Shown here one piece after another: positions 16,525 to 25,449 of a stretch of DNA of 64,000 bases. This DNA is from Hymenobacter yonginensis (GTDB taxonomy: Bacteria; Bacteroidota; Bacteroidia; Cytophagales; Hymenobacteraceae): NCBI RefSeq assembly GCF_027625995.1, contig NZ_CP115396.1, positions 620,001 through 684,000 of the forward strand, given 5' to 3'. The position numbers and the translations under genes were made by a program. The notes beneath the pieces were generated by a model. The model saw nothing but the letters and a program-made list of their open reading frames with translations, was not told the origin of the DNA and ran no database searches. Position 1 is the stretch's first letter; each line of letters starts with the position of its first letter.

Positions 16525-16776
16525 ATGAAAATGCCAGCTGTCTGCGTCCTGTTGCTACTGCTAGCCGGGGCTGCCTTCGCGCAAACGGTGCCTCCTCCGC
16601 CAAGCCCACCCGCCACGCCGGTGCTCACAGACTCAGTGCGCAAGCCAACACCGCCCGATGCTACCATGCAGCAGGGAACCATGGCTTCGCCGGCCCCGGC
16701 TGAGCCGCAACCAACTAAAGTGAAGGAGAAGCGCAAACGCACCCGGATGCGCACCACCCCCAACTTTCCGGAATAG
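16525..16776 (+). CDS. Small secreted Pro-rich protein with basic tail
   Basis: An 83-residue protein: signal peptide of about 20 residues ending AFAQ, then a Pro/Thr-rich disordered segment, then a basic tail (KVKEKRKRTRMRT). The ATG at 16525 is chosen because the signal peptide begins there. The next gene has the same plan and similar tail, so the two look like diverged paralogues. An AT-rich tract at about 16440-16475 could hold its promoter. Function unknown. Confidence 0.65.
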   Translation: MKMPAVCVLLLLLAGAAFAQTVPPPPSPPATPVLTDSVRKPTPPDATMQQGTMASPAPAEPQPTKVKEKRKRTRMRTTPNFPE

Positions 16777-17116
16777 ATTAACCTGATTGCCAGCCACCAG
16801 AAAGACCGGGCTACTCTGCGGGGCAGCCCGGCCTTTCTGGTAGAGGTACCGGCTGAATACGGCTGCCCGAGCCGGTGCCAAACGCGTATGGCTGGGCGTT
16901 TGGTGGGTTGAATCAGATGGTTTTTTTTTGCTGGTCAGCTTGGGCGCAAGATGCTGGCTGCATGGCTGTACTGCGGCATTTGAGGTAGCGGTGAGCCGGC
17001 GGCGCCAGGGGCAATGTTCAGCTCAAGCTGAACCATGAGAAGCAAAGTTGCGTTAGAGGCTATTCAAAAGACAGCCAAGCGGCTGACTTAAGTAGTTCAC
17101 CTTCAACTTGATTTAC
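16777..17116. other. Non-coding gap between the two small secreted proteins
   Basis: About 340 bases without a credible gene. It contains a strong hairpin at 16797-16840 (CCAGAAAG-A-CCGGGCT pairing with AGCCCGG-C-CTTTCTGG, one mismatch), lacking a U-tract but placed 20 bases after a stop codon, so possibly a terminator. The rest shows a T-run (about 16920-16929) and nothing else I can assign. Confidence 0.5.
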
Positions 17117-17413
17117 ATGAAAAAGCTACTTGCTATTGCCGCCGTGCTCGTAACCGGTATGTCTGCTGCCAACGCCCAGACCACCAACACCACCACCACG
17201 ACCACGGTGCCGACTCAACAGAGCACGACCACCACGATGCCGGATCCGGCGAACGGAACCATTAACTCCACGACCACTACGGTGCCGGCTACCACCACCA
17301 CCGTTGAAACGCAGTCCAGCACCAGCGTAAGCCCATCGGCTACCACCATCCCGGCGGATGCCAAGGTAAAAGACAAGAAGAAGAAGCGGAAAGTGAAAAC
17401 CGATTCCAACTAA
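17117..17413 (+). CDS. Small secreted Thr-rich protein with basic tail
   Basis: A 98-residue protein with a clear signal peptide (KKLLAIAAVLVTGMSAANAQ), a low-complexity Thr/Ser/Pro-rich middle and a lysine/arginine-rich tail (KVKDKKKKRKVKT). The first ATG in frame (17108) adds three residues; the ATG at 17117 starts the signal peptide. Similar in architecture to the preceding gene. The protein is presumably periplasmic and disordered. A good terminator follows at 17445-17482. Confidence 0.7.
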   Translation: MKKLLAIAAVLVTGMSAANAQTTNTTTTTTVPTQQSTTTTMPDPANGTINSTTTTVPATTTTVETQSSTSVSPSATTIPADAKVKDKKKKRKVKTDSN

Positions 17414-17444
17414 GCAGACCGGATAATTCCCGCGTTCTTGCCTG

Positions 17445-17482
17445 AGCCCGGCTGCATTTAGTGCGGCCGGGCTTTCTTTTTG
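17445..17482 (+). terminator. Intrinsic terminator
   Basis: AGCCCGGC and GCCGGGCT form an 8-bp stem with a 13-base loop, followed by a T-rich tail. It ends the transcript of the Thr-rich secreted protein. Confidence 0.8.
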
Positions 17483-17534
17483 TTTGCCGATGGCCGTTGC
17501 CGTTCGCACCTTTAGCCAGCCAAAACCGGCCCTT

Positions 17535-18209
17535 ATGAACGACCCGGAAATCCGCGCCCTGCTGTACCCACTGCTGCCGGGTGGCGTGTACATTGATGAG
17601 CTGCCCACCGGCACCACCCGCGCCGACGTCGTGCACATCACGCCGGACTTTCTGCATGGCTACGAGGTGAAAGGCGACGCCGACACGCTGCAGCGCGTGC
17701 CCAATCAGTTGCGCTGCTACGCTGAGGTGTATGATTTCGTGACGTTTGTGGTGACGGAAAAGCACCTGCCCAAGCTGCTGCCGCTGCTGCCCGACTGGGT
17801 GGGCGTGCTGGTGGTGGTAGGGGAGGAGCTGCGCCCGCACCGCGCCGCCCGCTACAATGCCACCGTAGAGCCCGCGCCGCTGGCCAGCCTGCTGCTGCTG
17901 GAAGAGGTGAAGCAGTTTCTGCTGGCCCGCGGCCTGCACGGCGTGAGCAGCCTGCGCCGGGCGGAGGTGCTGCATTTTCTGCGCACCACGCAGCTGGTTC
18001 CGCTGTCCAGCCTGGCCCGCTACGTGCGCGAGCGGCTGATGGCGCGCCTACCCGAGCGCATGGCCGCCCGCGCCGAGCGCAAGGAGGAACGGCAGCGGCT
18101 GGCCGGACTGCGCAAGCGGCGCCAGGCCCGCAAAGCTGCCCGCAAGAAAGCCCGACCCGCGCCGGCCGCCACCAAACCTGCCAAAAAGGCCCCCAAGTCT
18201 AAAGGCTGA
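17535..18209 (+). CDS. sce7726-like nuclease-fold protein with basic tail
   Basis: A 224-residue protein. The first 150 residues fit the sce7726 family, which is related to PD-(D/E)xK nucleases; GYEVKGDADTLQR supplies the E-x-K core. The last 45 residues are extremely rich in Arg, Lys and Ala (KKARPAPAATKPAKKAPKSK), resembling a histone H1-type DNA-binding tail. The ATG at 17535 is chosen over an upstream one at 17484 because family similarity begins at MNDPEIRALL. It is convergent with dinB and overlaps its end by 11 bases. Confidence 0.7.
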   Translation: MNDPEIRALLYPLLPGGVYIDELPTGTTRADVVHITPDFLHGYEVKGDADTLQRVPNQLRCYAEVYDFVTFVVTEKHLPKLLPLLPDWVGVLVVVGEELRPHRAARYNATVEPAPLASLLLLEEVKQFLLARGLHGVSSLRRAEVLHFLRTTQLVPLSSLARYVRERLMARLPERMAARAERKEERQRLAGLRKRRQARKAARKKARPAPAATKPAKKAPKSKG

Positions 18210-19281
18210 GCGTGAGCTGCTTGCCGATGAAATCTTCCGGCGTTTCGAGGTTGGACAGCGAAACTCCCAGAAGCCGCACGCCTTTGGGCAGCGGCTGGCA
18301 GCCCTGCACCAGCTCCTGGCTGATCTGAGCCAGAGCGGCCATACTGGCCAGCGGCGCCGGCAGTGTTCGGCTGCGCGTAATCTGCTGGAAGTCGGCGTAC
18401 TTGACCTTGAGTGTGAGCGTGCGGCCCAGCAAGCCGGTGCGCTGGCAGTAGTCCCACACCGAATCCAGGCAGGGCTGCAGGCCTTCGAGTAGCTCTTGCA
18501 GCTTGTGCAGGTCCTCGGCGAAGGTGGTTTCGGAGCCTACCGACTTGCGCACCCGGTCGGGCACGACGGGGCGGTGGTCTTGGGCCCGGGCAATGAGGTA
18601 GTAGTGCCCGCCGGCCTTGCCAAAGTGCTGGCGTAGAAACGCCTCCGACTGCTGCCTCAGGTCCAGCCCGCTGAAGATGCCCAGCTGATTGAGCCGCGCC
18701 GCCGTGGCCGGCCCGATGCCGTGAAACTCGCCCACCCGCAGCTGCGCCACAAACGCCAGCCCCTGCTCGGGCCGAATCACGAACTGACCGTTGGGCTTGC
18801 GGTGGTCGGAGGCCAGCTTCGCCAGAAACTTGTTGTAGCTGACGCCCGCCGAGGCCGTCAGCTGGGTCTGGCGCAGGATTTCGGCCCGGATTTCGCGCGC
18901 CACCTGTGTAGCCAGCGCAATGCCTTTCAGGTTCTCGGTGACGTCGAGGTAGGCTTCATCCAACGAAAGCGGCTCGATGAGCGGCGTGTATTCGGCAAAA
19001 ATGGCCCGAATCTGCCGCGACACTTCCTTGTACACCTCGAAGCGCGGCTTCACGAACACCAGCTCCGGGCACTTGCGCAGCGCCGTGCTGGAGGGCATGG
19101 CCGAGCGCACCCCAAACTGCCGGGCCTCGTAACTCGCCGCCGCCACCACGCCCCGGGCCCGCGAGCCACCCACGGCCACGGGCTTGCCGCGCAGCGCCGG
19201 GTTGTCGCGCTGCTCCACGGAAGCGTAAAACGCGTCCATGTCGAGGTGAATGATTTTGCGGTTTTCGGACGAGGTGTCCAC
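18199..19281 (-). CDS. dinB: DNA polymerase IV
   Basis: Y-family translesion polymerase of 360 residues. HLDMDAFYASVEQRD near the N-terminus and LSLDEAYLDVT in the palm carry the catalytic acidic residues, and a little-finger domain follows. Length is normal for DinB. It has no C-terminal clamp-binding motif that I can identify with certainty. It converges on the sce7726-like gene with an 11-base overlap and lies 10 bases downstream of the lipoprotein gene at 19292, so those two may be co-transcribed. Confidence 0.95.
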   Translation of the reverse strand: MDTSSENRKIIHLDMDAFYASVEQRDNPALRGKPVAVGGSRARGVVAAASYEARQFGVRSAMPSSTALRKCPELVFVKPRFEVYKEVSRQIRAIFAEYTPLIEPLSLDEAYLDVTENLKGIALATQVAREIRAEILRQTQLTASAGVSYNKFLAKLASDHRKPNGQFVIRPEQGLAFVAQLRVGEFHGIGPATAARLNQLGIFSGLDLRQQSEAFLRQHFGKAGGHYYLIARAQDHRPVVPDRVRKSVGSETTFAEDLHKLQELLEGLQPCLDSVWDYCQRTGLLGRTLTLKVKYADFQQITRSRTLPAPLASMAALAQISQELVQGCQPLPKGVRLLGVSLSNLETPEDFIGKQLTLSL

Positions 19282-19291
19282 GGCTGATACC

Positions 19292-19915
19292 TTACGGCTT
19301 GGTCTTAAAATACATGGTGCCCGGGCGCAATTGTCGCTGTAGAGGTTCCAGTTTCATGGTACGGCGGCGCTCGTCCAGCTTGTCGAACTCCGCTGTCGGC
19401 AACAACGAGTCTACGGTTTCGCCGGAAGGGCGCACTACCCGGGCCGACTGCGTGCCATACTGCTGAGGCTGCCCTTGATTGAGCAATGCCCGGTCAAGGT
19501 AAGTGGCGTAATCGGCGGCCGGCAGCCCTTTGGCTTTATAAAGGGCCTCTACGCAGGGCAAATACCGCAGCTGTACGGAATCCGGAGCATGCTGGAGCAA
19601 TAGAAAAGCAGTTCCGGCTGCTTCGGCACCGGCCTGGGTTAGTGCGGGCCAGCCGTGGCGGCGCTCCAGCTGCTGAAAGGCCGCCAGCCGCGCAGCATCC
19701 TGCCGCAGCAGCCAGCGGTTGGCCGTATCCGCTGCGGTTGAGTTGAATCCATGTTGCCGGAACACTGCAAAAATAGCCTGGCGGTCTTGCCAGTCAGCGG
19801 CGCTGAGCGAGTCGAGTGTGGCCGCAAGAGCCGGAGACGCCAAACGGGCTGCGTGCCGGGTCGGCCGGGTGCAGGCCGCCAGCAGCAGGGTTATAACAAG
19901 CAAGCGGGCAGTCAT
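19292..19915 (-). CDS. DUF6624-like lipoprotein
   Basis: A 207-residue lipoprotein with lipobox LAAC (Cys at residue 15). The mature part has DWQDRQAIFAVF, RRHGWPALTQAGAEAAGTAFLLLQHA and YGTQ motifs matching DUF6624, a Bacteroidota family without known function. It precedes dinB on the same strand with a 10-base gap. Probably attached to a periplasm-facing membrane. Confidence 0.7.
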   Translation of the reverse strand: MTARLLVITLLLAACTRPTRHAARLASPALAATLDSLSAADWQDRQAIFAVFRQHGFNSTAADTANRWLLRQDAARLAAFQQLERRHGWPALTQAGAEAAGTAFLLLQHAPDSVQLRYLPCVEALYKAKGLPAADYATYLDRALLNQGQPQQYGTQSARVVRPSGETVDSLLPTAEFDKLDERRRTMKLEPLQRQLRPGTMYFKTKP

Positions 19916-19986
19916 GGGGAAAACATAAAAATCGGCTCGGTTTATCTGAAGTAGCGGCTAAACTTAGGAGCCGCTGGTTGTGCGCG

Positions 19987-20916
19987 TCAGTCCTGCACCG
20001 GCTCCAGCGGTACCGGCTGCGGCGCGGCTTTCGGCTTGCGGCTCACCAGGAACACGCCCCCGAAAATCAGCAGCGCCTGCCAGGCCCGGTCCCAGGTCAG
20101 CACGTCTTTGCCCAGGCTCACGGCAATGAGTACGGCCAGAGCCGGCTGCAGGTAGATGTAGGCGCCCAGCAGGGCAGGGGAGGCGTATTTCAGGGCCCAG
20201 TTGTTGAGCAGGTAGGCCAGAATCGTGAGGCAAATCACCATGTAGGCAATGGCGGCCCAGATGCTGGCTGGGAAGCTGGCGTAGTCGGGCTGCTGCACCT
20301 GCTGCCAGCCGGCCGGCACCGCCAGGAAGGCGCCCACCAGAAAGATGCGCGCCAGCACCGTGAACGGGTGGTACTTGCGCATCAGCGGCATCACCAGCAC
20401 TAGATACACCCCAAATGCGGTGGCGTTGAGCAGAATGTAGACGTTGCCCAACAGCCCGTCCTGCCCGCCGGCCGCCACCGGGCCTTTGCTCAGGATAATG
20501 CTGGCCGCGCCGGCGCCCGCCAGAGCTATGCCCGCCAGTCGGGGCAGCGTCAGCCGCTCGCCTAGCAGCACCGCCGAGGCCAGCACCGTCACGACCGGTG
20601 CAATGGTCTGGATGAGCGAGGCGTTGATGGGCGAGGTCAGGTTGAGGCCCGAGAAGAACAGCAGCTGGTTCAGCCCGATGCCCAGGATGCCGCACGCCAC
20701 GGCTCGCAGCTGGTCGGCGCGGCCGGTGATGCGGTCCTGCGGCGCCACCAGCCGGCTCAGGATGCCGAAAAACACCGTCGCGCCCACCACGCGCAGCAGC
20801 ACCAGCCCAAACGGGCCCATGTACTGCGGCATCACATCCTTGGAAATACTGTAGTTGGCGGCGTAGATCAGCGCCACCACAAAGAGGGCCGAGTGGACCT
20901 TAGCGGAATTTTTCAT
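19987..20916 (-). CDS. EamA/DMT-family transporter
   Basis: A 309-residue membrane protein with about ten hydrophobic helices arranged as two EamA repeats, typical of drug/metabolite exporters of the RhaT/YdcZ type. A glycine-rich LGIGLNQLLFFSGLNLTSP segment joins helices 3 and 4. Substrate unknown. It is transcribed away from rarA; the intervening 119 bases are occupied by an inverted repeat. Confidence 0.85.
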   Translation of the reverse strand: MKNSAKVHSALFVVALIYAANYSISKDVMPQYMGPFGLVLLRVVGATVFFGILSRLVAPQDRITGRADQLRAVACGILGIGLNQLLFFSGLNLTSPINASLIQTIAPVVTVLASAVLLGERLTLPRLAGIALAGAGAASIILSKGPVAAGGQDGLLGNVYILLNATAFGVYLVLVMPLMRKYHPFTVLARIFLVGAFLAVPAGWQQVQQPDYASFPASIWAAIAYMVICLTILAYLLNNWALKYASPALLGAYIYLQPALAVLIAVSLGKDVLTWDRAWQALLIFGGVFLVSRKPKAAPQPVPLEPVQD

Positions 20917-20929
20917 TGGGGCGAATGTA

Positions 20930-21024
20930 GCGTAAGCTTTAGCTTGCGCCGTAACCCATACGTACTAGGGCAAACCCACGGCCACGCCGTTTCATCTCCT
21001 TCCGGCGCAAGCTGAAGCTTACGC
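20930..21024. repeat. Inverted repeat between the EamA transporter and rarA
   Basis: GCGTAAGCTTTAGCTTGCGC (with CG) at 20930-20951 pairs with its reverse complement at 21003-21024 with one mismatch; each 22-base arm is itself nearly palindromic. It lies between divergent start codons, 12 bases before rarA. A related GCACAGGCTTCAGCCTGTGC palindrome is at about 25343-25362. Confidence 0.75.
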
Positions 21025-21035
21025 CCCCCTCTACT

Positions 21036-22367
21036 ATGTCCACCGGTTCCCTTTTCGATTCTGACCCCACGCCGGCCTTTATTCCGCCGGCTGCGGCCAA
21101 CGCGCCGTTGGCCGAGCGCCGCCGCCCCCGCACGCTTGAGGAATATGCCGGGCAGCAGCACCTCATCGGGCCCGAGGGCGTGCTGCGTCGCTACCTCAAT
21201 GCCGGCCGCCTGCCCAGCCTGATTCTGTGGGGCCCGCCTGGCGTGGGTAAAACCACCCTGGCCAACCTGCTGGCGCAGGAGTTGGGCAAGCCGTTTGCCT
21301 CGCTCAGCGCCGTGAATGCCGGCGTGAAAGACGTGCGCGAGGTGATAGAGCGCGCCCGCAAGCAGCGCGGTACGGTGCTGTTTATTGATGAAATCCACCG
21401 CTTCAGCAAAAGCCAGCAGGACGCCCTGCTGGGTGCCGTAGAGCAGGGCATCGTCACGCTCATCGGGGCCACCACCGAAAACCCCTCGTTTGAGGTGATT
21501 CCGGCCGTGCTGAGCCGGGCGCAGGTGTACGTGTTGGAGCCCCTGAGCAAGGAAGTGCTGACCGGCCTGGTCGATAAGGCCCTGGCCGAGGACGCGCAGC
21601 TGCAGCAGCGCAAGGTGCGGATGCAGGAGTACGGCGCGCTGCTCACCATCTCGGGTGGTGATGCGCGCAAGCTGCTCAACCTGCTGGAAATTGTGGTGGA
21701 AGCCAGCCGCCCCGACCCCCAAACCGGCGAAGTCGTCATCACCGACGAGGGCGTGCAGCAGCTGGCCCAGCAGCACCTCGCCCGCTACGACAAAGGCGGC
21801 GAAATGCACTACGACGTCATTTCGGCCTTCATCAAGAGCATCCGCGGCTCCGACCCTAACGCCGCGCTCTACTACCTGGCCGTGATGCTGGAAGGCGGCG
21901 AGGATGCCAAGTTCATTGCCCGCCGCCTGCTCATCCTGGCTTCTGAAGACGTGGGCCTGGCCAACCCCAACGCCCTGATTCTGGCCCAGAGCTGCTTCCA
22001 GGCCATTGCCGTGATTGGCATGCCCGAGGGTGACATTATCCTGGGGCAGACCGTGGTGTACCTCGCCACCTCGCCCAAGAGCAATGCCAGCTACAAGGCC
22101 ATCCGGGAGGCGCGGGCGCTGGTGCGGCAGCAGGGCGTGCAGCCGGTGCCCATTCCGCTGCGCAACGCGCCCACCAAACTCATGAAAGACCTCGGCTACG
22201 GCGGCCAGTACCAGTACTCGCACGACTACCCCGGCAATTTTGCCTATCAGGAGTTCTTGCCCGAGGCCCTCAGCGGCACCGTGTTCTACCACCCCGGCCA
22301 CAACCCCGCCGAAGCCAAAGCCCAAGAGCGCCTGCGCCAGCTCTGGGGCGAGAAATACGGCTATTAA
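21036..22367 (+). CDS. rarA: Replication-associated recombination ATPase RarA
   Basis: A 443-residue AAA+ ATPase of the RarA/MgsA/WRNIP1 family, which acts at stalled replication forks. Walker A is GPPGVGKTT (residues 66-74) and Walker B is LFIDEIHRF. The clamp-loader-like AAA domain is followed by the C-terminal tetramerisation region typical of the family (EDVGLANPNAL, YLATSPKSN). The stop codon lies inside the left end of a long inverted repeat. Confidence 0.94.
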   Translation: MSTGSLFDSDPTPAFIPPAAANAPLAERRRPRTLEEYAGQQHLIGPEGVLRRYLNAGRLPSLILWGPPGVGKTTLANLLAQELGKPFASLSAVNAGVKDVREVIERARKQRGTVLFIDEIHRFSKSQQDALLGAVEQGIVTLIGATTENPSFEVIPAVLSRAQVYVLEPLSKEVLTGLVDKALAEDAQLQQRKVRMQEYGALLTISGGDARKLLNLLEIVVEASRPDPQTGEVVITDEGVQQLAQQHLARYDKGGEMHYDVISAFIKSIRGSDPNAALYYLAVMLEGGEDAKFIARRLLILASEDVGLANPNALILAQSCFQAIAVIGMPEGDIILGQTVVYLATSPKSNASYKAIREARALVRQQGVQPVPIPLRNAPTKLMKDLGYGGQYQYSHDYPGNFAYQEFLPEALSGTVFYHPGHNPAEAKAQERLRQLWGEKYGY

Positions 22368-22495
22368 TCACAGATTTTGCAGATTTTTCGCTGATTACGC
22401 AGATGTAGGATCGATATAGAACAGCCCTAATCTGGCGGCTTTTACATCAATCCTACATCTGCGTAATCAGCGAAAAATCTGCAAAATCTGTGATT
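22366..22495. repeat. Long perfect inverted repeat after rarA (45-base arms)
   Basis: The arms 22366-22410 and 22451-22495 are perfect 45-base reverse complements, starting within the rarA stop codon. The core includes GCAGATTTTTCGCTGATTAC. A third copy of about 40 bases in the right-arm orientation is at 22589-22629, ending at the sppA start codon. A related, diverged form (ATCCGTGCAATCCG... ending TGATT) is at 26904-26944, at the TonB receptor stop codon. Confidence 0.9.
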
Positions 22496-22588
22496 TAAAA
22501 GCCACCAATCCAAGCCACACAGGCAGCCGAATCAATATCTTGCCGTCTGGTTGTTATATCGAAAGCAAAACGCTGTGTGCGCCGTCTG

Positions 22589-22629
22589 CATCTGCGTAAT
22601 CAGCGAAAAATCTGCAAAACCTGTGATTC
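22589..22629. repeat. Third copy of the CAGATTTTTCGCTGATTACG repeat, abutting sppA
   Basis: CATCTGCGTAATCAGCGAAA and onward repeats the right arm of the element at 22451-22495 with one difference (AAACC for AAATC) and ends at the base before the sppA ATG, so it forms the sppA 5' untranslated region. Confidence 0.85.
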
Positions 22630-24387
22630 ATGAGACAATTCTTTAAGTACGTGCTGGCCACGCTCACCGGCCTGTTCGTGTTCGGGGTGCTGGGCTTTGT
22701 GCTGCTGATCGGCTTCGTGGCCGCGCTGGCCTCGTCCGACACCGAAGTAACCGTGGCCAGCGACTCGGTGCTGGAGCTCAAGCTCGACAAGCCGATTGCC
22801 GAGCGCGAAAGCCGCACCTCGTTCGGCTCCATCGTCAGCTCCCAGGCCGATAACATCGGCCTCGACAACCTGAAAGCCACCCTGCGCCGCGCCAAAAACG
22901 ACTCCGACATCAAGGGCATTTTCCTGAATGTAGAGCTGGTGCAGGCCGGCATGGCTTCGCTGGAGGAAGTGCGCGACGCGCTGCTGGACTTCAAGAAGTC
23001 GGGCAAGTTTGTGGTGGCCTACGCCGATGCGCAGTCGGAGAAGAGCTACTACCTCACGTCCGTCGCCGACCGCATCTACCTCAATCCGCAGGGCACGCTG
23101 GAGTTCAACGGCCTCAGCTCCGAGACGATGTACTACAAAAACCTGTTCGAGAAGGCCGGCATTCAGCCCCAGATCTTCCGGGTGGGCTCGTTTAAGAGCG
23201 CCGTGGAGCCGTTTTTCCGCGAAAACATGTCGGATTCGGCCCGCCTGCAGACTTCGTCGTTCCTGAACTCCATCAACGACTTCATGCTGGGCCACATTGC
23301 CACGGCCCGCAAAATCGCGCCCCAGCGCCTGAAAACCATCAGCGACTCGATGCTGGTGCACAACGCCGACGACGCCAAGCGCCTCGGCCTCGTTACCAAC
23401 CTCGGCTACTACGACCAGGCCCTCGACTACATGAAGGGCAAGCTGGGCGTGGAGAAAGACGAGAAGCTGAGCCTCGTAAGCCTCACCGACTATAGTAAGG
23501 CCGACGACGAGGAAAGCAGCAGCGGCAGCAGCCGGATTGCCGTTATCTACGCCGAGGGTGACATCGTGACCGGAAAGGGCGGCAGTAGCAGCATCGGCAG
23601 CACCCGCTTCGCCGAGGCTATCCGCAAAGCCCGTCTCGACGACAAGGTGAAGGCCGTGGTGCTGCGCGTGAACTCGCCCGGCGGCTCATCGCTGGCTTCC
23701 GACATTATCTACCGCGAAGTGCTGCTCACCAAGAAGGTGAAGCCGATTATCTGCTCGATGTCGGATGTGGCGGCTTCGGGCGGCTACTTCATTGCCATGG
23801 GCTGCGACACCATTGTGGCCCACCCGAATACCATCACCGGCAGCATCGGCGTATTCGGCGTGCTGCCTAACATTCAGCCTCTGCTGCGCGACAAGCTGGG
23901 CGTGACGACGGACCGCGTTACAACGGGCAAATTCTCGGATTTCCCCACCATCACGCGCCCGCTCACGGCCTTCGAGCAGAGCCAGTTCCAGAACGAAATC
24001 AACCGCATTTACGCCGACTTCACCACAAAAGCCGCCCAGGGCCGCAACATGCCCGTGGAGCGGCTGCGCGGCTATGCTTCCGGCCGCGTATGGTCGGGCT
24101 CCGAAGCCAAGGCCCGCGGCCTCGTTGACGTGCTCGGCTCCATGGACGACGCGCTGCGTATTGCGGCCCGCCGCGCCAAGCTCAAGGAAGGCGACTACAC
24201 GCTGCAGGCGCTGCCACGCCAGAAGTCGTTCATGGAAAACATCTTCAGCGGCATCAACGAGGAAGTGCGCATGAGCCTGGTAAAGCAGGAAATGGGCCCG
24301 CTGTTTCCGGTGTACGAGCAGTACAAGAAACTCTCGGAAATGAAAGGCGCCCAGGCGCGCATGCCGTTTGAGCTGAATATCCAGTAA
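22630..24387 (+). CDS. sppA: Signal peptide peptidase SppA, long (67K) type
   Basis: Membrane-bound serine/lysine protease that degrades cleaved signal peptides. The 585 residues comprise an N-terminal membrane helix (about residues 5-35) and two tandem ClpP-like domains. The catalytic lysine is likely K189 in [11 protein letters not shown] and the nucleophile S383 in [10 protein letters not shown], the split arrangement known for the E. coli enzyme. The start codon directly follows a repeat copy, and a very stable palindrome follows the stop codon. Confidence 0.93.
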   Translation: MRQFFKYVLATLTGLFVFGVLGFVLLIGFVAALASSDTEVTVASDSVLELKLDKPIAERESRTSFGSIVSSQADNIGLDNLKATLRRAKNDSDIKGIFLNVELVQAGMASLEEVRDALLDFKKSGKFVVAYADAQSEKSYYLTSVADRIYLNPQGTLEFNGLSSETMYYKNLFEKAGIQPQIFRVGSFKSAVEPFFRENMSDSARLQTSSFLNSINDFMLGHIATARKIAPQRLKTISDSMLVHNADDAKRLGLVTNLGYYDQALDYMKGKLGVEKDEKLSLVSLTDYSKADDEESSSGSSRIAVIYAEGDIVTGKGGSSSIGSTRFAEAIRKARLDDKVKAVVLRVNSPGGSSLASDIIYREVLLTKKVKPIICSMSDVAASGGYFIAMGCDTIVAHPNTITGSIGVFGVLPNIQPLLRDKLGVTTDRVTTGKFSDFPTITRPLTAFEQSQFQNEINRIYADFTTKAAQGRNMPVERLRGYASGRVWSGSEAKARGLVDVLGSMDDALRIAARRAKLKEGDYTLQALPRQKSFMENIFSGINEEVRMSLVKQEMGPLFPVYEQYKKLSEMKGAQARMPFELNIQ

Positions 24388-24394
24388 CCCTGTT

Positions 24395-24484
24395 GACCGT
24401 CATGCAGAGCGGAGCGAAGCATCTCGCCAGTGTAGTAATTCTACCACACTGGCGAGATGCTTCGCTCCGCTCTGCATGACGGTC
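24395..24484. repeat. Perfect 39-base inverted repeat after sppA, with T-run
   Basis: The arms 24395-24433 and 24446-24484 are perfect reverse complements over 39 bases around a 12-base centre. The core is GAGCGAAGCATCTCGCCAGT. It begins eight bases after the sppA stop codon and is followed by Ts (24485-24490), so read rightward it is an oversized intrinsic terminator. It shares GTCATGC and GAAGCATCTC with the repeats at 1090, 7974 and 58708. Confidence 0.92.
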
Positions 24485-24508
24485 TTTTTTACATACGACA
24501 TACCCACA

Positions 24509-25330
24509 ATGCAACACCTCCACGAAGCCGCCAACCATATCCGCCCGCTGCTGCAGGGCTTTGAGCCCGAGTTCGGCATCATCCTCGGCACTGGTCTGGG
24601 CGCGCTGGTCAAGGACCTGACCATTCACCACACCATCCCGTACGCCAGCATCCCGAACTTTCCGGTTTCGACGGTGGAAAGCCACTCCGGCAACCTGCTG
24701 GCCGCCGAGCTGGGCGGCCGTAAGGTGCTGGTGATGCAGGGCCGCTTTCACTTCTACGAAGGCTACACCATGGAGCAGGTGGTGCTGCCCGTGCGCGTGA
24801 TGAAGATGCTGGGCATCCGGAAGCTGTTCGTGAGCAACGCCGCCGGCGGTCTGCACCCCGACATGAACTACTCGGACCTGATGCTCATCGACGACCACAT
24901 CAACCTGCAGCCTAGCAACCCGCTCATCGGCAAAAACCTCGACGAGCTAGGCGCCCGCTTCCCCGACATGCTGGAGCCCTACGATGCCCGCCTGCTGCGC
25001 CAGGCTGAGGAAGCGGCCCGCAGCCTCGGCTTCGCTGATAAGGTGCGGCGCGGCGTGTACGTGAGCGTACCCGGCCCCATGCTGGAAACGCCCGCCGAGT
25101 ACCGCTACTTGCGCACCATCGGGGCCGATGCGGTGGGCATGAGCACCGTGCCCGAGGTGATTGCTGCCGTGCACATGGGTTTGCCGGTGCTGGCCATCAG
25201 CGTCATCACCGACCTGTGCTCGCCGGGCAAGCTCAAGCGGGTGGAAATAGCCGACATCCTGCGCGTAGCCGCCGACGCCGAGCCCCGCCTCACGGCGCTG
25301 CTACAGGCCGTCATCGCGCAGCAGGACTAA
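24509..25330 (+). CDS. Purine nucleoside phosphorylase
   Basis: A 273-residue trimeric-type (PNP/MTAP family) phosphorylase that splits inosine or guanosine with phosphate. Motifs are [34 protein letters not shown] and [13 protein letters not shown]. The ATG at 24509 is chosen; the frame extends back into the palindrome, but family similarity begins after it. A bidirectional terminator follows. Confidence 0.93.
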   Translation: MQHLHEAANHIRPLLQGFEPEFGIILGTGLGALVKDLTIHHTIPYASIPNFPVSTVESHSGNLLAAELGGRKVLVMQGRFHFYEGYTMEQVVLPVRVMKMLGIRKLFVSNAAGGLHPDMNYSDLMLIDDHINLQPSNPLIGKNLDELGARFPDMLEPYDARLLRQAEEAARSLGFADKVRRGVYVSVPGPMLETPAEYRYLRTIGADAVGMSTVPEVIAAVHMGLPVLAISVITDLCSPGKLKRVEIADILRVAADAEPRLTALLQAVIAQQD

Positions 25331-25392
25331 CGCGTATGTAGCACAGGCTTCAGCCTGTGCCCGCTGGCGCCCGGAACTGCCATAAGGGCAAC

Positions 25393-25429
25393 AAAAAACG
25401 GCCGCTGCATGATGCAGCGGCCGTTTTTG
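25393..25429. terminator. Bidirectional intrinsic terminator
   Basis: A near-perfect palindrome, ACGGCCGCTGCAT/ATGCAGCGGCCGT, flanked by six As and five Ts. It separates the purine nucleoside phosphorylase and the convergent lipocalin-like gene and can serve both. Confidence 0.88.
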
Positions 25430-25449
25430 TGTCGTAGGGTCGGGCAGCG

